This document shows positions 32,816-42,040 of a stretch of DNA of 64,000 nt, piece after piece. Positions within the stretch are counted from its first letter, which is position 1, and each line of letters begins with the position of its first letter. A program made the position numbers and the translations under genes. The notes under the pieces were generated by a model. It had not been told where the DNA came from and did not search any database. It was given only the letters and a program-made list of their open reading frames with translations. The stretch covers positions 1 to 64,000 of the forward strand of contig JAZQNW010000013.1 of the NCBI GenBank assembly GCA_045627525.1. Direction: 5' to 3'. The stretch is from CAG-877 sp045627525. Lineage in GTDB: Bacteria; Bacillota_I; Bacilli_A; RF39; UBA660.

Positions 32816-35120
32816 ATTTAAATACTTTTTTAAATATTTCTTGATATTTTTTTACTGAAATAAATTTTATATCTTTTACTATTTCTTTTGGTATTTCTTC
32901 TATATCTTTTTCATTTTCTTTTGGAATAAGTATTGTTCTAATTCCTGCTCTATGAGCTCCAATTACTTTTTCTTTTAAACCGCCTATTTGAAGTACTCTA
33001 CCTTGAAGAGTTATTTCTCCTGTCATTGATATATTTCTATCAACAGCTTTATTAGTAAACAAACTTATTATAGCTGTTGTTATAGCTATACCAGCTGAAG
33101 GGCCATCTTTGTTAACAGCACCTTCTGGAAAATGAATATGAATATTTGTATTTTCTAAATATTTTTCTGGAATATTAAATTCTTTGGCATTTGCTTTTAT
33201 ATAGCTCAAAGCTATTTGACAAGATTCACGCATTACTTCACCTAATGATCCTGTTAAAATCAATTCACCTTTACCGCTGTAAGTTGTTACTTCAATTGGT
33301 AATATATCCCCACCTACTGGTGTATAAGCCATTCCATTAACAACACCTACTTCATTTTTATCTGAATTAGCTGTATAAAAATATTTTTTCTTACCTAAAA
33401 ATTCTTCTATGTTATTATCATCTATATTATAAAATGGATAGTTTTGATCTAATAATATTCTTTTAACAATTTTACGAAGAAGTGTTGCAATTACTCGTTC
33501 TAGTTCACGAACACCGGCTTCTTTTGTATAGTTTCTTATCATAGTTAAAATAGCATTATCTGTTATTTGTACTTGTAATGTTGTTAAGCCATGTTCTTCT
33601 AATTCTTTTGGTATTAAATGTCTTTTAGCAATATCTAATTTTTCATATTCTGTATAACTAGATAAATTTATAATTTCTAGTCTATCTCTCAATTCATATG
33701 GAATTTGATCTATATAATTTGCTGTTGCGATAAATAAAACTTTTGATAAGTCAAATTCTTCTTCAATGTAATGATCAGAAAATTTATCATTTTGTTCTGG
33801 ATCTAAAACTTCTAGTAAACTACTTGCGGGATCTCCTTTTATGTCTTTTGTCATTTTATCTATTTCATCAATTATAAATACAGGATTGGTTGTTCCAGCT
33901 TTTCTGATACCTTGAATTATACGACCAGGGTTAGCACCAATATATGTACGTCTATGTCCTATTATTTCAGCTTCATCGTTAATACCGCCAACACTAATCT
34001 TAGCTATTTTACGATTTAGGCTTTTAGCAATACTTTGAGCTAGTGATGTTTTACCAACACCAGGTGGACCTACAAAGCATAATATTGGACTTCGTAAGTT
34101 ATTTGTATTTTGTTTTACTGCTAAATATTCTATTATTCTCTCTTTTACTTCTTCTAATCCATAGTGAGAGCTATCTAAATTATTCTTTACTTTTTCTAAA
34201 TCAGAACAGTCTTTAGTAAAATTATTCCATGGTATATTTAGCATCCAATCTAGATAATCCCTAATTATACCTATTTCTGGTGAATTACTATTTACTGCTT
34301 CATATCTTGATATTTCTCTATTTATTCTTTCTTTTACTTTGTTATTGCATTTTAACTTTGTAACTCTTTTTTTGAATTTTACTACTTCATCATCTTTACT
34401 ATTCACTTCACCTAGTTCTCGTTGCATAGCTTTTATTTTTTCTCTTAGGAAGAATTCTTTTTGATTTTCATTTAATTCTTGTTCTACTTTAGCTTCTATT
34501 TTTTGTTCTAGTTCAAAAAATTTCAAATCTTCGGTCATATCTTCTAATAATAGTTTTGCTCGTTCTACTGGATCAGTTATAGTTATATATTTTTTCTTAC
34601 GTTTATAATCAATTGTTAAAATACTTGCTATTAAATCACATAAGTCACTTAAATTGCTAACGCTATTCAATTGGCTTATTGCAGCATTGCCCATATAAGG
34701 TATTTTATCAATATATCTATTTAGAGATTTTATTAATACATTACGATATTTTTCTTCATCTGATATTGCCTTAAATACAATTTCTTTATAGTTTGCTCTA
34801 TATAGTTTTTCATCAGCTACATAATTATTTATTTCTACCCTTGTTAAGCCTTCAATAACTACTCGAGTTTTTCCATTTGGTACATTTAATTTTAGTTTGA
34901 GCCTACCTAATACACCGTAATTTGGAAGTAATGTTACATCAATATCAGAATCATCATCAATTGGATTGACAATAAGTATTAGATCATTTCCTATTTTATC
35001 TACTATATCAATCATTTGTTTATCATATGTATTATCATATTCTAATCTTACTTCATTGTTGGGGAAAATAACCATATCATTAATTATTAATACTAGTAAT
35101 TTTTCATTTTTAATGGCCAA
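32814..35120 (-). CDS. lonA: ATP-dependent protease Lon
   Basis: The 768-residue protein has the Lon N-terminal substrate domain, AAA+ Walker A GPPGVGKTS, Walker B VFIIDEIDKM, and the Ser-Lys protease dyad: Ser in KDGPSAGIAI and Lys in GGLKEKVIGAHRAG. It degrades misfolded and regulatory proteins in the cytoplasm. The listed start is TTG at 35120, which directly abuts GGAGGTGA (35121-35128). An in-frame ATT at 35112-35114 has ideal 6-nt spacing from that site and gives the normal family start. It lies downstream of tig and upstream of the spoVID-like gene. Confidence 0.97.
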   Translation of the reverse strand: MAIKNEKLLVLIINDMVIFPNNEVRLEYDNTYDKQMIDIVDKIGNDLILIVNPIDDDSDIDVTLLPNYGVLGRLKLKLNVPNGKTRVVIEGLTRVEINNYVADEKLYRANYKEIVFKAISDEEKYRNVLIKSLNRYIDKIPYMGNAAISQLNSVSNLSDLCDLIASILTIDYKRKKKYITITDPVERAKLLLEDMTEDLKFFELEQKIEAKVEQELNENQKEFFLREKIKAMQRELGEVNSKDDEVVKFKKRVTKLKCNNKVKERINREISRYEAVNSNSPEIGIIRDYLDWMLNIPWNNFTKDCSDLEKVKNNLDSSHYGLEEVKERIIEYLAVKQNTNNLRSPILCFVGPPGVGKTSLAQSIAKSLNRKIAKISVGGINDEAEIIGHRRTYIGANPGRIIQGIRKAGTTNPVFIIDEIDKMTKDIKGDPASSLLEVLDPEQNDKFSDHYIEEEFDLSKVLFIATANYIDQIPYELRDRLEIINLSSYTEYEKLDIAKRHLIPKELEEHGLTTLQVQITDNAILTMIRNYTKEAGVRELERVIATLLRKIVKRILLDQNYPFYNIDDNNIEEFLGKKKYFYTANSDKNEVGVVNGMAYTPVGGDILPIEVTTYSGKGELILTGSLGEVMRESCQIALSYIKANAKEFNIPEKYLENTNIHIHFPEGAVNKDGPSAGIAITTAIISLFTNKAVDRNISMTGEITLQGRVLQIGGLKEKVIGAHRAGIRTILIPKENEKDIEEIPKEIVKDIKFISVKKYQEIFKKVFK

Positions 35121-35200
35121 TCACCTCCAACTTTTTAATATATCTTACTATTATATAGTAAAATTAAATTTTTTCAATCAAAATAGTCATAATTTTACAT

Positions 35201-35226
35201 AAAAAAAAGATAATATTTAATTATCC
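35201..35226 (-). terminator. Terminator after tig
   Basis: GGATAAT/ATTATCT arms with a run of T residues follow the trigger factor stop on the minus strand. Confidence 0.78.
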
Positions 35227-35241
35227 TTTTTTTATCATAAA

Positions 35242-36585
35242 TTATTTATTCAATTCTTTTAATAAATCGATTGTTTTACGCATTTCTAAGTCATATTGAA
35301 CCATTTCTAGTCCACCGAATTCTTTCAAGAAATCTTTTGTTTCCATTTGATATTTCTTTGCTAATTCTTCTGCTTCTTTTGATGCTTCTTCTTCGCTTAT
35401 TTCTATTTTTTCTAAATTCATAATTTCTTCTAACATTAAACGATATAAAACATTAGAATAAGCTTCTTTTTCAGCTTGTGATCTTAAATCTTTTTCAGTT
35501 GTGTTAGTTAATTGATAATATAAATCTAGAGAAATTCCTTGTTGTCTTAATTTTTCTTCATAACCACGAACTATTCTAGTTATTTCTTCTTCTACCATTT
35601 CTTCTGGTATATCAACTTCAACATTTTTAGCAATTGCTTCTAATAAATCATCTAAATATTTATTTTCATTATCATATTCTTTTTGTGTTTCTAAAGAACT
35701 TCTTATTTCAGCTTTTAATGTTTCTTCTGAATTAACACCTTCCATTGCTAAATCTTCAAAGAAATCTTCATCTAATTCTCTTTGTTTCTTTTGCTTAATT
35801 TCATTAACTTTTACTTTGAATACTACTTTAGCACCAGCTAATTCTTTAGCACCGTAATCTTCTGGGAAAGTTAAATCTAGATCTTTTTCTTCTCCTACTT
35901 TCATTCCAATTACTTGTTCTTCAAATCCTGGAATAAATGTATTTGAACCAATTTCTAATGAATAATTTTCACCTTTTCCACCATCGAAAGCTACACCATC
36001 TTTGAATCCTTCGAAATCAATGATAGCAACATCTCCAGACTCTACTTTTCCCTTTTCTTTTGTTACTAATTCTGTATATCTTTCTAATAAATGTCCTAAT
36101 TCATGATTAACTTCTTCATCTGTTACAACTACTTTTTCTGGTTGTATTTTTAATCCTTTATATTTTTTTACATTAACAACTGGCTTAGTTATTATTTTAA
36201 AGCAGAATTCTACATATTCAGGACTAATACTTTTTATATCAACACCTGGTTGTACTACAGGTATTAATTTAGAATCATTAAGTGCTTTCATATATGCATC
36301 TGGTAAAACAATATCAGTAGCATCTAATAATAATGATTCTACTCCAAAATGTTTTTCATAAACATCTCTTGGCACTTTTCCTGGACGGAATCCATCAACT
36401 TTAGCTGTTTTTTGTTTCTTAGCAAAAGCTTTGTCAATTCCTTTTTTCCATTCTTCTCCTTCTACTTTGATTAATAATTCGTGAACATTACTTTTTGTAG
36501 TGTTTTCTTTTTTTGTTGATTCTTTCTTAATTGTTTTCTTTGTTGTTTTTTCTTTTTCTTCTTTTACTTTTTCTTCTTTAGCCAT
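35242..36585 (-). CDS. tig: Trigger factor, ribosome-associated chaperone
   Basis: The 447-residue protein has the ribosome-binding domain with the signature GFRPGKVPRDVYEKHFG, a PPIase FKBP-like domain (GDVAIIDFEGFKDGVAFDGG, FIPGFEEQVIGMKVGEEKD) and the C-terminal chaperone arms. The N-terminus is unusual: about 35 residues of Lys/Glu/Thr-rich sequence precede the normal start region (NVHELLIKVEGEEWKK). That extension is read through with good codons, so it is probably real. It folds nascent chains at the exit tunnel. It is the first gene of the run tig-lonA-spoVID-ysxE. Confidence 0.97.
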   Translation of the reverse strand: MAKEEKVKEEKEKTTKKTIKKESTKKENTTKSNVHELLIKVEGEEWKKGIDKAFAKKQKTAKVDGFRPGKVPRDVYEKHFGVESLLLDATDIVLPDAYMKALNDSKLIPVVQPGVDIKSISPEYVEFCFKIITKPVVNVKKYKGLKIQPEKVVVTDEEVNHELGHLLERYTELVTKEKGKVESGDVAIIDFEGFKDGVAFDGGKGENYSLEIGSNTFIPGFEEQVIGMKVGEEKDLDLTFPEDYGAKELAGAKVVFKVKVNEIKQKKQRELDEDFFEDLAMEGVNSEETLKAEIRSSLETQKEYDNENKYLDDLLEAIAKNVEVDIPEEMVEEEITRIVRGYEEKLRQQGISLDLYYQLTNTTEKDLRSQAEKEAYSNVLYRLMLEEIMNLEKIEISEEEASKEAEELAKKYQMETKDFLKEFGGLEMVQYDLEMRKTIDLLKELNK

Positions 36586-36681
36586 TTATATCCCTCCAAT
36601 GCTTAATATTATATCTTATATTTAATTTTTAGACAACCTTTTTCATTTTTTTTATTAACTTGTAAAGTGTTTTTTTGTTGT

Positions 36682-36710
36682 TTGACAATTGATTGCTGCT
36701 ATGTTAGAAT
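36682..36710 (+). promoter_or_regulatory. SigA-type promoter of trpS
   Basis: TTGACA (36682-36687) is separated by 17 nt from TAGAAT (36705-36710) and lies just before the T-box leader. Confidence 0.8.
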
Positions 36711-36716
36711 TAACTT

Positions 36717-36958
36717 GATATTTAAATCGATGATTTAGATTAGTAAATACAATTGAAATTTATAGAGAGCAATTGTTTGGTGAAAAATTGTAATTGATTT
36801 GTATTGAATGGACTAATGAGTACTTCTTTGAACTATAGTATGAGAAGTCGTATTTCTTTTACGTTATAAAAAGAACATATATATTTATATATGAAACTAT
36901 TATTAGGTGGCACAAGACTCTTGTCCTATTTTAGGATTAGGAGTTTTTATTTTTATAT
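36717..36958 (+). promoter_or_regulatory. T-box riboswitch leader of trpS
   Basis: The leader has stem I with GATGA and TTAGTA-type bulge elements, AGAGAG and GGTGAAA. The specifier is TGG (36809-36811, in GAATGGACT), matching Trp. The antiterminator core is AGGTGGCACAAGAC (36905-36917), with UGGC expected to pair with G73 of tRNA-Trp. A terminator hairpin follows (36917-36944) ending in T residues. Uncharged tRNA-Trp should switch trpS on. Confidence 0.94.
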
Positions 36959-36975
36959 TATAAGGAGTGATATTT

Positions 36976-37977
36976 ATGAAAACAATTTTAACTGGACTTC
37001 GTCCTACTGGTAATCTACATTTGGGACATTATTTTGGAGCTGGTCAAAACTGGGTAAAAATGCAAGATGAATATGATTTTTATTTAGAGATAGCAGATGT
37101 TCAAGCTTTAACTGATAATTTTAATAATCCAGAAAAAGTAAGAAAGAATGTTTTGGAAATTACTAAGGATTTATTAGCAATTGGAATTGATCCAAATAAA
37201 GTTCATTTCTTTTTACAATCTAGAATATCTGAAATTGCTGAATTGACTGTGTTTTATTCTAATTTAGTTACAGTTTCCAGATTACAAAGAAATCCTACTG
37301 TGAAGACTGAAATGTTACAAAAAAAAGAATTGTTTGGTAATAACGGTGATGGTATTACTTATGGTTTTTTAGGATATCCTGTTAGTCAGGCTGCTGATAT
37401 TACTGCTCTTGATGGTGAAATAGTTCCAGTTGGAGATGATCAAATTCCTTTACTTGAACAATGTAGGGAGATTGTTAGAAAATTTAATTCTATTTATGGG
37501 GAAACATTAAAAGAGCCAGAACAAATTTTAGGAAAAGTTACGAGAGTTAAAGGATTAGATGGCAACGATAAAATGGGAAAAAGTTTAGGAAATGCTATTT
37601 ATTTAGTCGATGATGAAGATACTATTAAAAAGAAAATAATGGGAGCTATTACAGATACTAAAAAAATAAAAAAAGATGATCCTGCTAATCCTGATATATG
37701 TATGGTTTATTATTATCATAAATTAGTTAATAACGATGATAATATTAAAAAAGTTTGTAGTGAATGTAAAAAAGGTGAACGTGGATGTGTTCAATGTAAA
37801 AAAGAATTAATTGCTGCTATGAATGAATTCTTAAATCCAATAAAAGAGAAACGTAAATATTATGATGAACATCCAGAAGAAGTAATGGCTATTTTAGATA
37901 AAGGTACAAATGAAGCTAAAACCAAAGCTAGTGAGCAATTAAAGAAAGTTAAACATGCAATGAAAATAGATTACTAA
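36976..37977 (+). CDS. trpS: Tryptophanyl-tRNA synthetase, iron-sulfur type
   Basis: This class I synthetase of about 333 residues has the HIGH-like HLGHYFG after RPTGNL and a KMSKS-like DKMGKSLGN. The C-terminal domain holds a cysteine set, C-x21-C-x6-C-x2-C (PDIC ... CSEC ... GERGCVQC), nearly the C-x22-C-x6-C-x2-C of Thermotoga TrpRS that binds a [4Fe-4S] cluster for tRNA recognition. The start is ATG 36976 after TAAGGAG; the earlier GTG at 36967 overlaps the ribosome-binding site. Transcription is under the Trp T-box leader and ends at the hairpin at 37965-37993. Confidence 0.96.
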   Translation: MKTILTGLRPTGNLHLGHYFGAGQNWVKMQDEYDFYLEIADVQALTDNFNNPEKVRKNVLEITKDLLAIGIDPNKVHFFLQSRISEIAELTVFYSNLVTVSRLQRNPTVKTEMLQKKELFGNNGDGITYGFLGYPVSQAADITALDGEIVPVGDDQIPLLEQCREIVRKFNSIYGETLKEPEQILGKVTRVKGLDGNDKMGKSLGNAIYLVDDEDTIKKKIMGAITDTKKIKKDDPANPDICMVYYYHKLVNNDDNIKKVCSECKKGERGCVQCKKELIAAMNEFLNPIKEKRKYYDEHPEEVMAILDKGTNEAKTKASEQLKKVKHAMKIDY

Positions 37978-37993
37978 TAGTAATCTATTTTTT
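37965..37993 (+). terminator. Terminator after trpS
   Basis: AATAGATTAC/GTAATCTATT with a 5-nt loop is followed by a T run on the plus strand, overlapping the trpS stop. Confidence 0.85.
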
Positions 37994-38629
37994 TGTATAA
38001 GTAAGTCTTATTATTTCATATAATTCATTATAATTAAAATTATGATTATTATTAATATCATTTCTCATTTTATCAATTCTTTCTGTAAAACTTAAACTAT
38101 CATCCGGATAACATTCTAGATATAAATAATTAAATTTTGAATGGTTACATTTTTTTGAAAGATCATTTAATTCATTTAATAAATAATTTTTCTTAAATTT
38201 CTCTTCTCTAGTTATAAAATAATCAATATCATTTTCTTTAATTATTTCATATGATATTTTTGTTAAAGGTAATTCATATATCTCATCTATTACCTCCTCT
38301 TCTTCATCCAATAAAAGTCCACTTTTACATATTTCTAAACCTTTATTATTAAATTCTATAGCAATTACTTTGTTTGCATCACTAAATATAACAGCATATT
38401 TTAGATCTTTTTTATTTTGGGGTGATATAGTTTTACCTTTTATTATAGTTAGAAAATCATTGTATACTTTTATTTTTTTTGTGCATATATCATGCATTGT
38501 ATTTGAATTTATTCTAAATATTGGTATTTTTTCTATATATTCATAAATATCTTTTTCAGTCCATTCATAGAATTCTACTATTCTTTCTTCATCATTAAAA
38601 TTTAATAATATATCATATACATAGTTCAT
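37985..38629 (-). CDS. DUF3603 family protein
   Basis: The 214-residue cytoplasmic protein resembles the Bacilli family DUF3603: VYDILLNFNDEERIVEFYEW, EYIEKIPIFRI, YAVIFSDANKVIAIEF and a final SFTERIDKMRNDI. No function is known. It lies one base from the small two-helix membrane protein upstream (start and stop share base 38629), so translation is coupled. It is convergent with trpS. Confidence 0.75.
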   Translation of the reverse strand: MNYVYDILLNFNDEERIVEFYEWTEKDIYEYIEKIPIFRINSNTMHDICTKKIKVYNDFLTIIKGKTISPQNKKDLKYAVIFSDANKVIAIEFNNKGLEICKSGLLLDEEEEVIDEIYELPLTKISYEIIKENDIDYFITREEKFKKNYLLNELNDLSKKCNHSKFNYLYLECYPDDSLSFTERIDKMRNDINNNHNFNYNELYEIIRLTYTKK

Positions 38630-38838
38630 TATTTATTCCCCTTTCTGTAATATAGACAAATGATTTGAATTATTATAGCTAAAATTAATAAATAACATTC
38701 CCATCTTGATAATAGAAATAATAAATATTCTTTTATAGTATAACCAAAACTAAATAAATTAATATAAAGAATTATATATGTAATACTATAAATCATTAGA
38801 ATAATACTAAAAAGATATAAAAATATTTTTGTTATCAT
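38629..38838 (-). CDS. Small two-helix membrane protein
   Basis: The 69-residue hydrophobic protein has two predicted membrane helices (about 5-27 and 45-63) joined by a short loop FGYTIKEYLLFLLSRWECY, and a basic C-terminus YYRKGNK. Similar tiny membrane proteins are common in low-GC Bacillota genomes, with no known role. The stop shares one base with the start of the DUF3603 gene. Confidence 0.7.
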   Translation of the reverse strand: MITKIFLYLFSIILMIYSITYIILYINLFSFGYTIKEYLLFLLSRWECYLLILAIIIQIICLYYRKGNK

Positions 38839-38852
38839 AGTGTATTTTATGT

Positions 38853-38887
38853 AAAAAAATAAACTATTAGAATTATCTAATAGTTTA
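38853..38887 (-). terminator. Terminator after the DUF2628-like membrane protein gene
   Basis: An 11-bp inverted repeat, AAACTATTAGA/TCTAATAGTTT, with 4-nt loop and T run on the minus strand overlaps the stop at 38885. Confidence 0.85.
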
Positions 38888-39946
38888 TTTTAATTTTATA
38901 CTTTTAATTATTTTCTCATTGCTTTCTTCGCAGATCTTTTGATTTGCTTTTTCTGGTATTAAATATTCATATATATATACTTTTCCATTTAATTCTGTTA
39001 TGTATGTATATCTTTTTCCTGATAGATCATAGCTAAATTTATACCATAAAATATCATTTATTGACTTTATAACAATATTATCAACGTTGTTCTTTTCATA
39101 ATATTTAGCCATTTGATTAGCTAATCTTTTTGAAGATGTATATCCTTTTGCTGATGAAAATGTTATTTTACACTCACTGTCTGGAGATAATATATTTGTT
39201 TTTAAAATGGCTTCTAGTTTATCATTGTTATTAATAGTTTCATATTCACTTGGTAATTCATATTCAAAATTATCATTAATTTTAGCATTATTATTATATT
39301 CAATTGTTCCTTCATATTTTGTATTAGTAAATGTGAATATCATTGATAATTTTGAAGTAAATATTGTTTCTATATTAAATAATAAAGTTATAGCAATAGT
39401 AATAATTGATATTACAATACAGATAAAAACTCCTCCTACTGCATCATGAATACTAGCATTTCCTAAATTATAAAAGTCATTATAAAGTTGTTCTTTATTA
39501 TTATCAGGTTTATTTTTTAATAATTTTTTTATTTTAATTTTTGATGACTTTACGTATATTGTATTAACAGTGAATGATAATAATATATTAATAATAATTG
39601 TATACCAGTGAAATTTTAATATAATCATTATAAATCTTACTAAGAATACTAGTGATCCTAATAATTTCATTTTACGATAAAATAAATAAAACTCACCTAG
39701 TAATAAAGCATATATGTTAAATGGTCTTTTATATATTTTTTTAAAGTTATCGCCAATGTAACCTTTCAATAATTCATCTTCTTCTTTTGGTATTTGTTGA
39801 TTTACTATTTGTTGTTCATTAACGATTGTAACTAGTGAATCAATGTTTTGATTGTATTGATTATTAAAATTGTTTAAATTGTTATTTACATTTTGAGAAT
39901 TATTATCTTGTTGATTAAATATTTTAAACAAATCATTATCATTCAT
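38885..39946 (-). CDS. Membrane protein with DUF2628-like helices and a C-terminal domain
   Basis: The 353-residue protein has a disordered Asn/Gln-rich start (residues 1-55), then a DUF2628-like segment (YIGDNFKKIYKRPFNIYALL, LGEFYLFYRKMKLLGS) with four or more membrane helices to about residue 195. A globular beta-rich C-terminal domain (about 215-350) follows, outside or inside depending on topology. No catalytic motifs are evident. It sits just downstream of rmuC with 11 nt between them. Confidence 0.75.
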   Translation of the reverse strand: MNDNDLFKIFNQQDNNSQNVNNNLNNFNNQYNQNIDSLVTIVNEQQIVNQQIPKEEDELLKGYIGDNFKKIYKRPFNIYALLLGEFYLFYRKMKLLGSLVFLVRFIMIILKFHWYTIIINILLSFTVNTIYVKSSKIKIKKLLKNKPDNNKEQLYNDFYNLGNASIHDAVGGVFICIVISIITIAITLLFNIETIFTSKLSMIFTFTNTKYEGTIEYNNNAKINDNFEYELPSEYETINNNDKLEAILKTNILSPDSECKITFSSAKGYTSSKRLANQMAKYYEKNNVDNIVIKSINDILWYKFSYDLSGKRYTYITELNGKVYIYEYLIPEKANQKICEESNEKIIKSIKLK

Positions 39947-39957
39947 TCAATCCACCT

Positions 39958-41043
39958 CTATTCTTCATAATCTATTAAATTGTTTCTATCAAGTTTATTA
40001 ATTTCCACTTTATTTATTGTTTCAAATTTCTTTGTTATTTTATCAGTAGTAATGGATACATTTTCAACGTCTTTATTAACAGACTGAATACTTCTTGCTA
40101 ATTTATCCCAACGCTCTTTGTATCTTGCAAATTCTAGTCCTAATTTATTTAATTCTTCATGAATTACTGATGTATATTTATCTCGTTCCATATTTTTTAT
40201 AATCATTTCAACAACAGTTAATGTAGAAATCAATGTTGTCGGACTAGTTATCCAAACTTTTTTCTTATAAGCGTAATCTATTATATCTTGATGATAAGCA
40301 TTTATTTCTGCAAAAATAGCTTCGGCTGGTAAAAATAGAATTGCTTGCTCTGCAGTTTCTCCAGATATTATATATTTACTGCTAATAGCGTCAATATGTT
40401 TTTTCATATCTTGTTTAAATTTTTTTTCATATGTATCACGCATATCTTGTGTTAATTTTTTATCAACCATTAATTGATAATTTTCTAGTGGGAATTTTGA
40501 ATCAATTGCAATAGTACCTAATGGTTCTGGAGCAAATACGACAGAATCAGCTATTACTCCTGTACTTAGTGTATATTGAAGGCGAAAGATATTATCATTT
40601 TTTTCACCAAAGACACTTGTTAGGATATGTTTTAAATTAATTTCACCAAAAATACCTCTTGTTTTTTTATCAGTTAAAACACTTTGAAGACTAACTATAT
40701 CAGTCGATAGTGTTTCTATTTTCTTTTGTGCTTCATCTATTTTTGAAAGTCTTTCTATTACGTTAACAAAAGTCTTGTTTGTTTTTTCAAAATTTTCATC
40801 TAATCTTTCATTTACTCGTTCATTAATAGCAATTAATCTTTTTTCTAATTGCTCATTTAAAGAAGAAAAGTCTTTATTTAAATCTCTATTTAAATCATTC
40901 TTAAATTCTCCCATTTCTTTCGTTAGGCTTACTTCTAATTTTCCAAGACGTTCTGTAATATTACTTTCATTAATATTTTTAAATAAAGAGATTGTTATTA
41001 ATATTAAATTTACTATTAGTAATCCTATAATTATATAATCCAT
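39958..41043 (-). CDS. rmuC: DNA recombination protein RmuC
   Basis: The 361-residue protein has an N-terminal membrane helix, a long coiled coil (about residues 35-125, heptads such as LNEQLEKRLIAINERVNE) and the RmuC nuclease-like domain: RGIFGEINLKHILTSVFGE, IAIDSKFPLENYQ, GETAEQAILFLPAEAIFAEI and VWITSPTTLISTL. RmuC limits recombination at inverted repeats and forks. The motif IDSKFPLE carries the PD-ExK-like acidic residues. The gene is followed by the DUF2628-like gene. Confidence 0.96.
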   Translation of the reverse strand: MDYIIIGLLIVNLILITISLFKNINESNITERLGKLEVSLTKEMGEFKNDLNRDLNKDFSSLNEQLEKRLIAINERVNERLDENFEKTNKTFVNVIERLSKIDEAQKKIETLSTDIVSLQSVLTDKKTRGIFGEINLKHILTSVFGEKNDNIFRLQYTLSTGVIADSVVFAPEPLGTIAIDSKFPLENYQLMVDKKLTQDMRDTYEKKFKQDMKKHIDAISSKYIISGETAEQAILFLPAEAIFAEINAYHQDIIDYAYKKKVWITSPTTLISTLTVVEMIIKNMERDKYTSVIHEELNKLGLEFARYKERWDKLARSIQSVNKDVENVSITTDKITKKFETINKVEINKLDRNNLIDYEE

Positions 41044-41052
41044 ATTATCCTC

Positions 41053-41628
41053 CTAATTAATTTTAGTTTCTTTTCCTATTAATTTTGAAAGTCCATAAGC
41101 TATTACAATCATTACAGCTATTGTTATTAATGTTGAAATATCACTTATACTTTCTATTAAACTCTTACCAATATAAGCCCAGAAAAATGATACGAATATT
41201 TTTCCTATCAAAATTGCTGTTATAAATTTTTTTCTATTTAGCCTTATCATTCCACATATAATATTAACAACAAATGCTGGAGTAAATGGTAAAGTTAATA
41301 TAACTACTAATTTTGATAATTCAATTTTCTGATATTTGTCTATATTCTTTTCTATCTTTCTGCGTAGTTTCTTACTAAATAGATGTTCTAATTTGTCTGA
41401 TAAATAATAAAATAATGTGTATGAAATGAAACATCCTATACATGTTGCTATCCAGGATATTATAATTCCTGGGATTAATCCAAATGCATTAGCATTTAAG
41501 GCAATAAAAATTCCTAATGGCATTATTGGAATTATTGATTCTAATATTACTATTATCATTCCGATTAAAAAGCCGCCATTAGTGATAATTTCGGTACAGT
41601 AATTAACAAATAAATTTATGTATTCCAT
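41053..41628 (-). CDS. VTT-domain (TVP38/TMEM64/DedA-type) membrane protein
   Basis: This protein of about 191 residues has the VTT layout: helices with IMPLGIFIALNANAFGLIPG, WIATCIGCFISYTLFYYLS and LTLPFTPAFVVNIICGMIRL. These are the features of the TVP38/DedA superfamily, members of which are undecaprenyl-phosphate or lipid flippases. The better start is ATG 41628 after GAAGGTGATAAA; the earlier frame (ATG 41676) has a poor site. rmuC lies 9 nt downstream. Confidence 0.87.
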   Translation of the reverse strand: MEYINLFVNYCTEIITNGGFLIGMIIVILESIIPIMPLGIFIALNANAFGLIPGIIISWIATCIGCFISYTLFYYLSDKLEHLFSKKLRRKIEKNIDKYQKIELSKLVVILTLPFTPAFVVNIICGMIRLNRKKFITAILIGKIFVSFFWAYIGKSLIESISDISTLITIAVMIVIAYGLSKLIGKETKIN

Positions 41629-41684
41629 TTTATCACCTTCTTTTTTTATTATATTACAAATAAATATCTTTCTCAAGTGATAAA

Positions 41685-41707
41685 GAAAAAAGTCAAAAAT
41701 GACTTTT
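41685..41707 (-). terminator. Short terminator-like hairpin after the rhodanese gene
   Basis: An AAAAGTCA/TGACTTTT stem with a 4-nt loop lies on the stop of the rhodanese gene; T residues follow on the minus strand. Confidence 0.6.
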
Positions 41708-41984
41708 AATAATTATTATATCCTCCTATTACATTTACAATATTATAGCCCTTCTTATTTAATATATTAGCTATATTTTTACTGGTATGTCCACTTTGAC
41801 AATATATATAATAAGTTTCATTTTTATTTAAATATTTTTCTGGTTCTATCATTAGATATTCACTTGGTATATTTGTGGCATTTGATATATGACCATTATT
41901 ATATTTGTAACTATTTCTTATATCAATTATATTTAGTTTTTGTTCTCTACTTTTTTGTAATAATTCTTTAATATTTATATCCAT
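41706..41984 (-). CDS. Single-domain rhodanese-like sulfurtransferase
   Basis: The 92-residue protein is a single rhodanese domain: NIIDIRNSYKYNNGHISNAT, the catalytic Cys loop YIYCQSGHTS and a C-terminal VIGGYNNY. Such proteins carry persulfide sulfur to acceptors or act in redox stress. The partner is unknown. It sits between the hybrid secretion locus and the VTT protein gene, both on the minus strand. Confidence 0.9.
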   Translation of the reverse strand: MDINIKELLQKSREQKLNIIDIRNSYKYNNGHISNATNIPSEYLMIEPEKYLNKNETYYIYCQSGHTSKNIANILNKKGYNIVNVIGGYNNY

Positions 41985-42008
41985 ATTTTCACCTCTATAG
42001 TATTAGAT

Positions 42009-42040
42009 GAAAAAAAAGAATCTATAGTAATTATAGATTC
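42009..42040 (-). terminator. Terminator ending the hybrid secretion locus
   Basis: A 9-bp inverted repeat, GAATCTATA/TATAGATTC, with a 5-nt loop and a T run on the minus strand lies directly after the stop at 42041. Confidence 0.88.
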
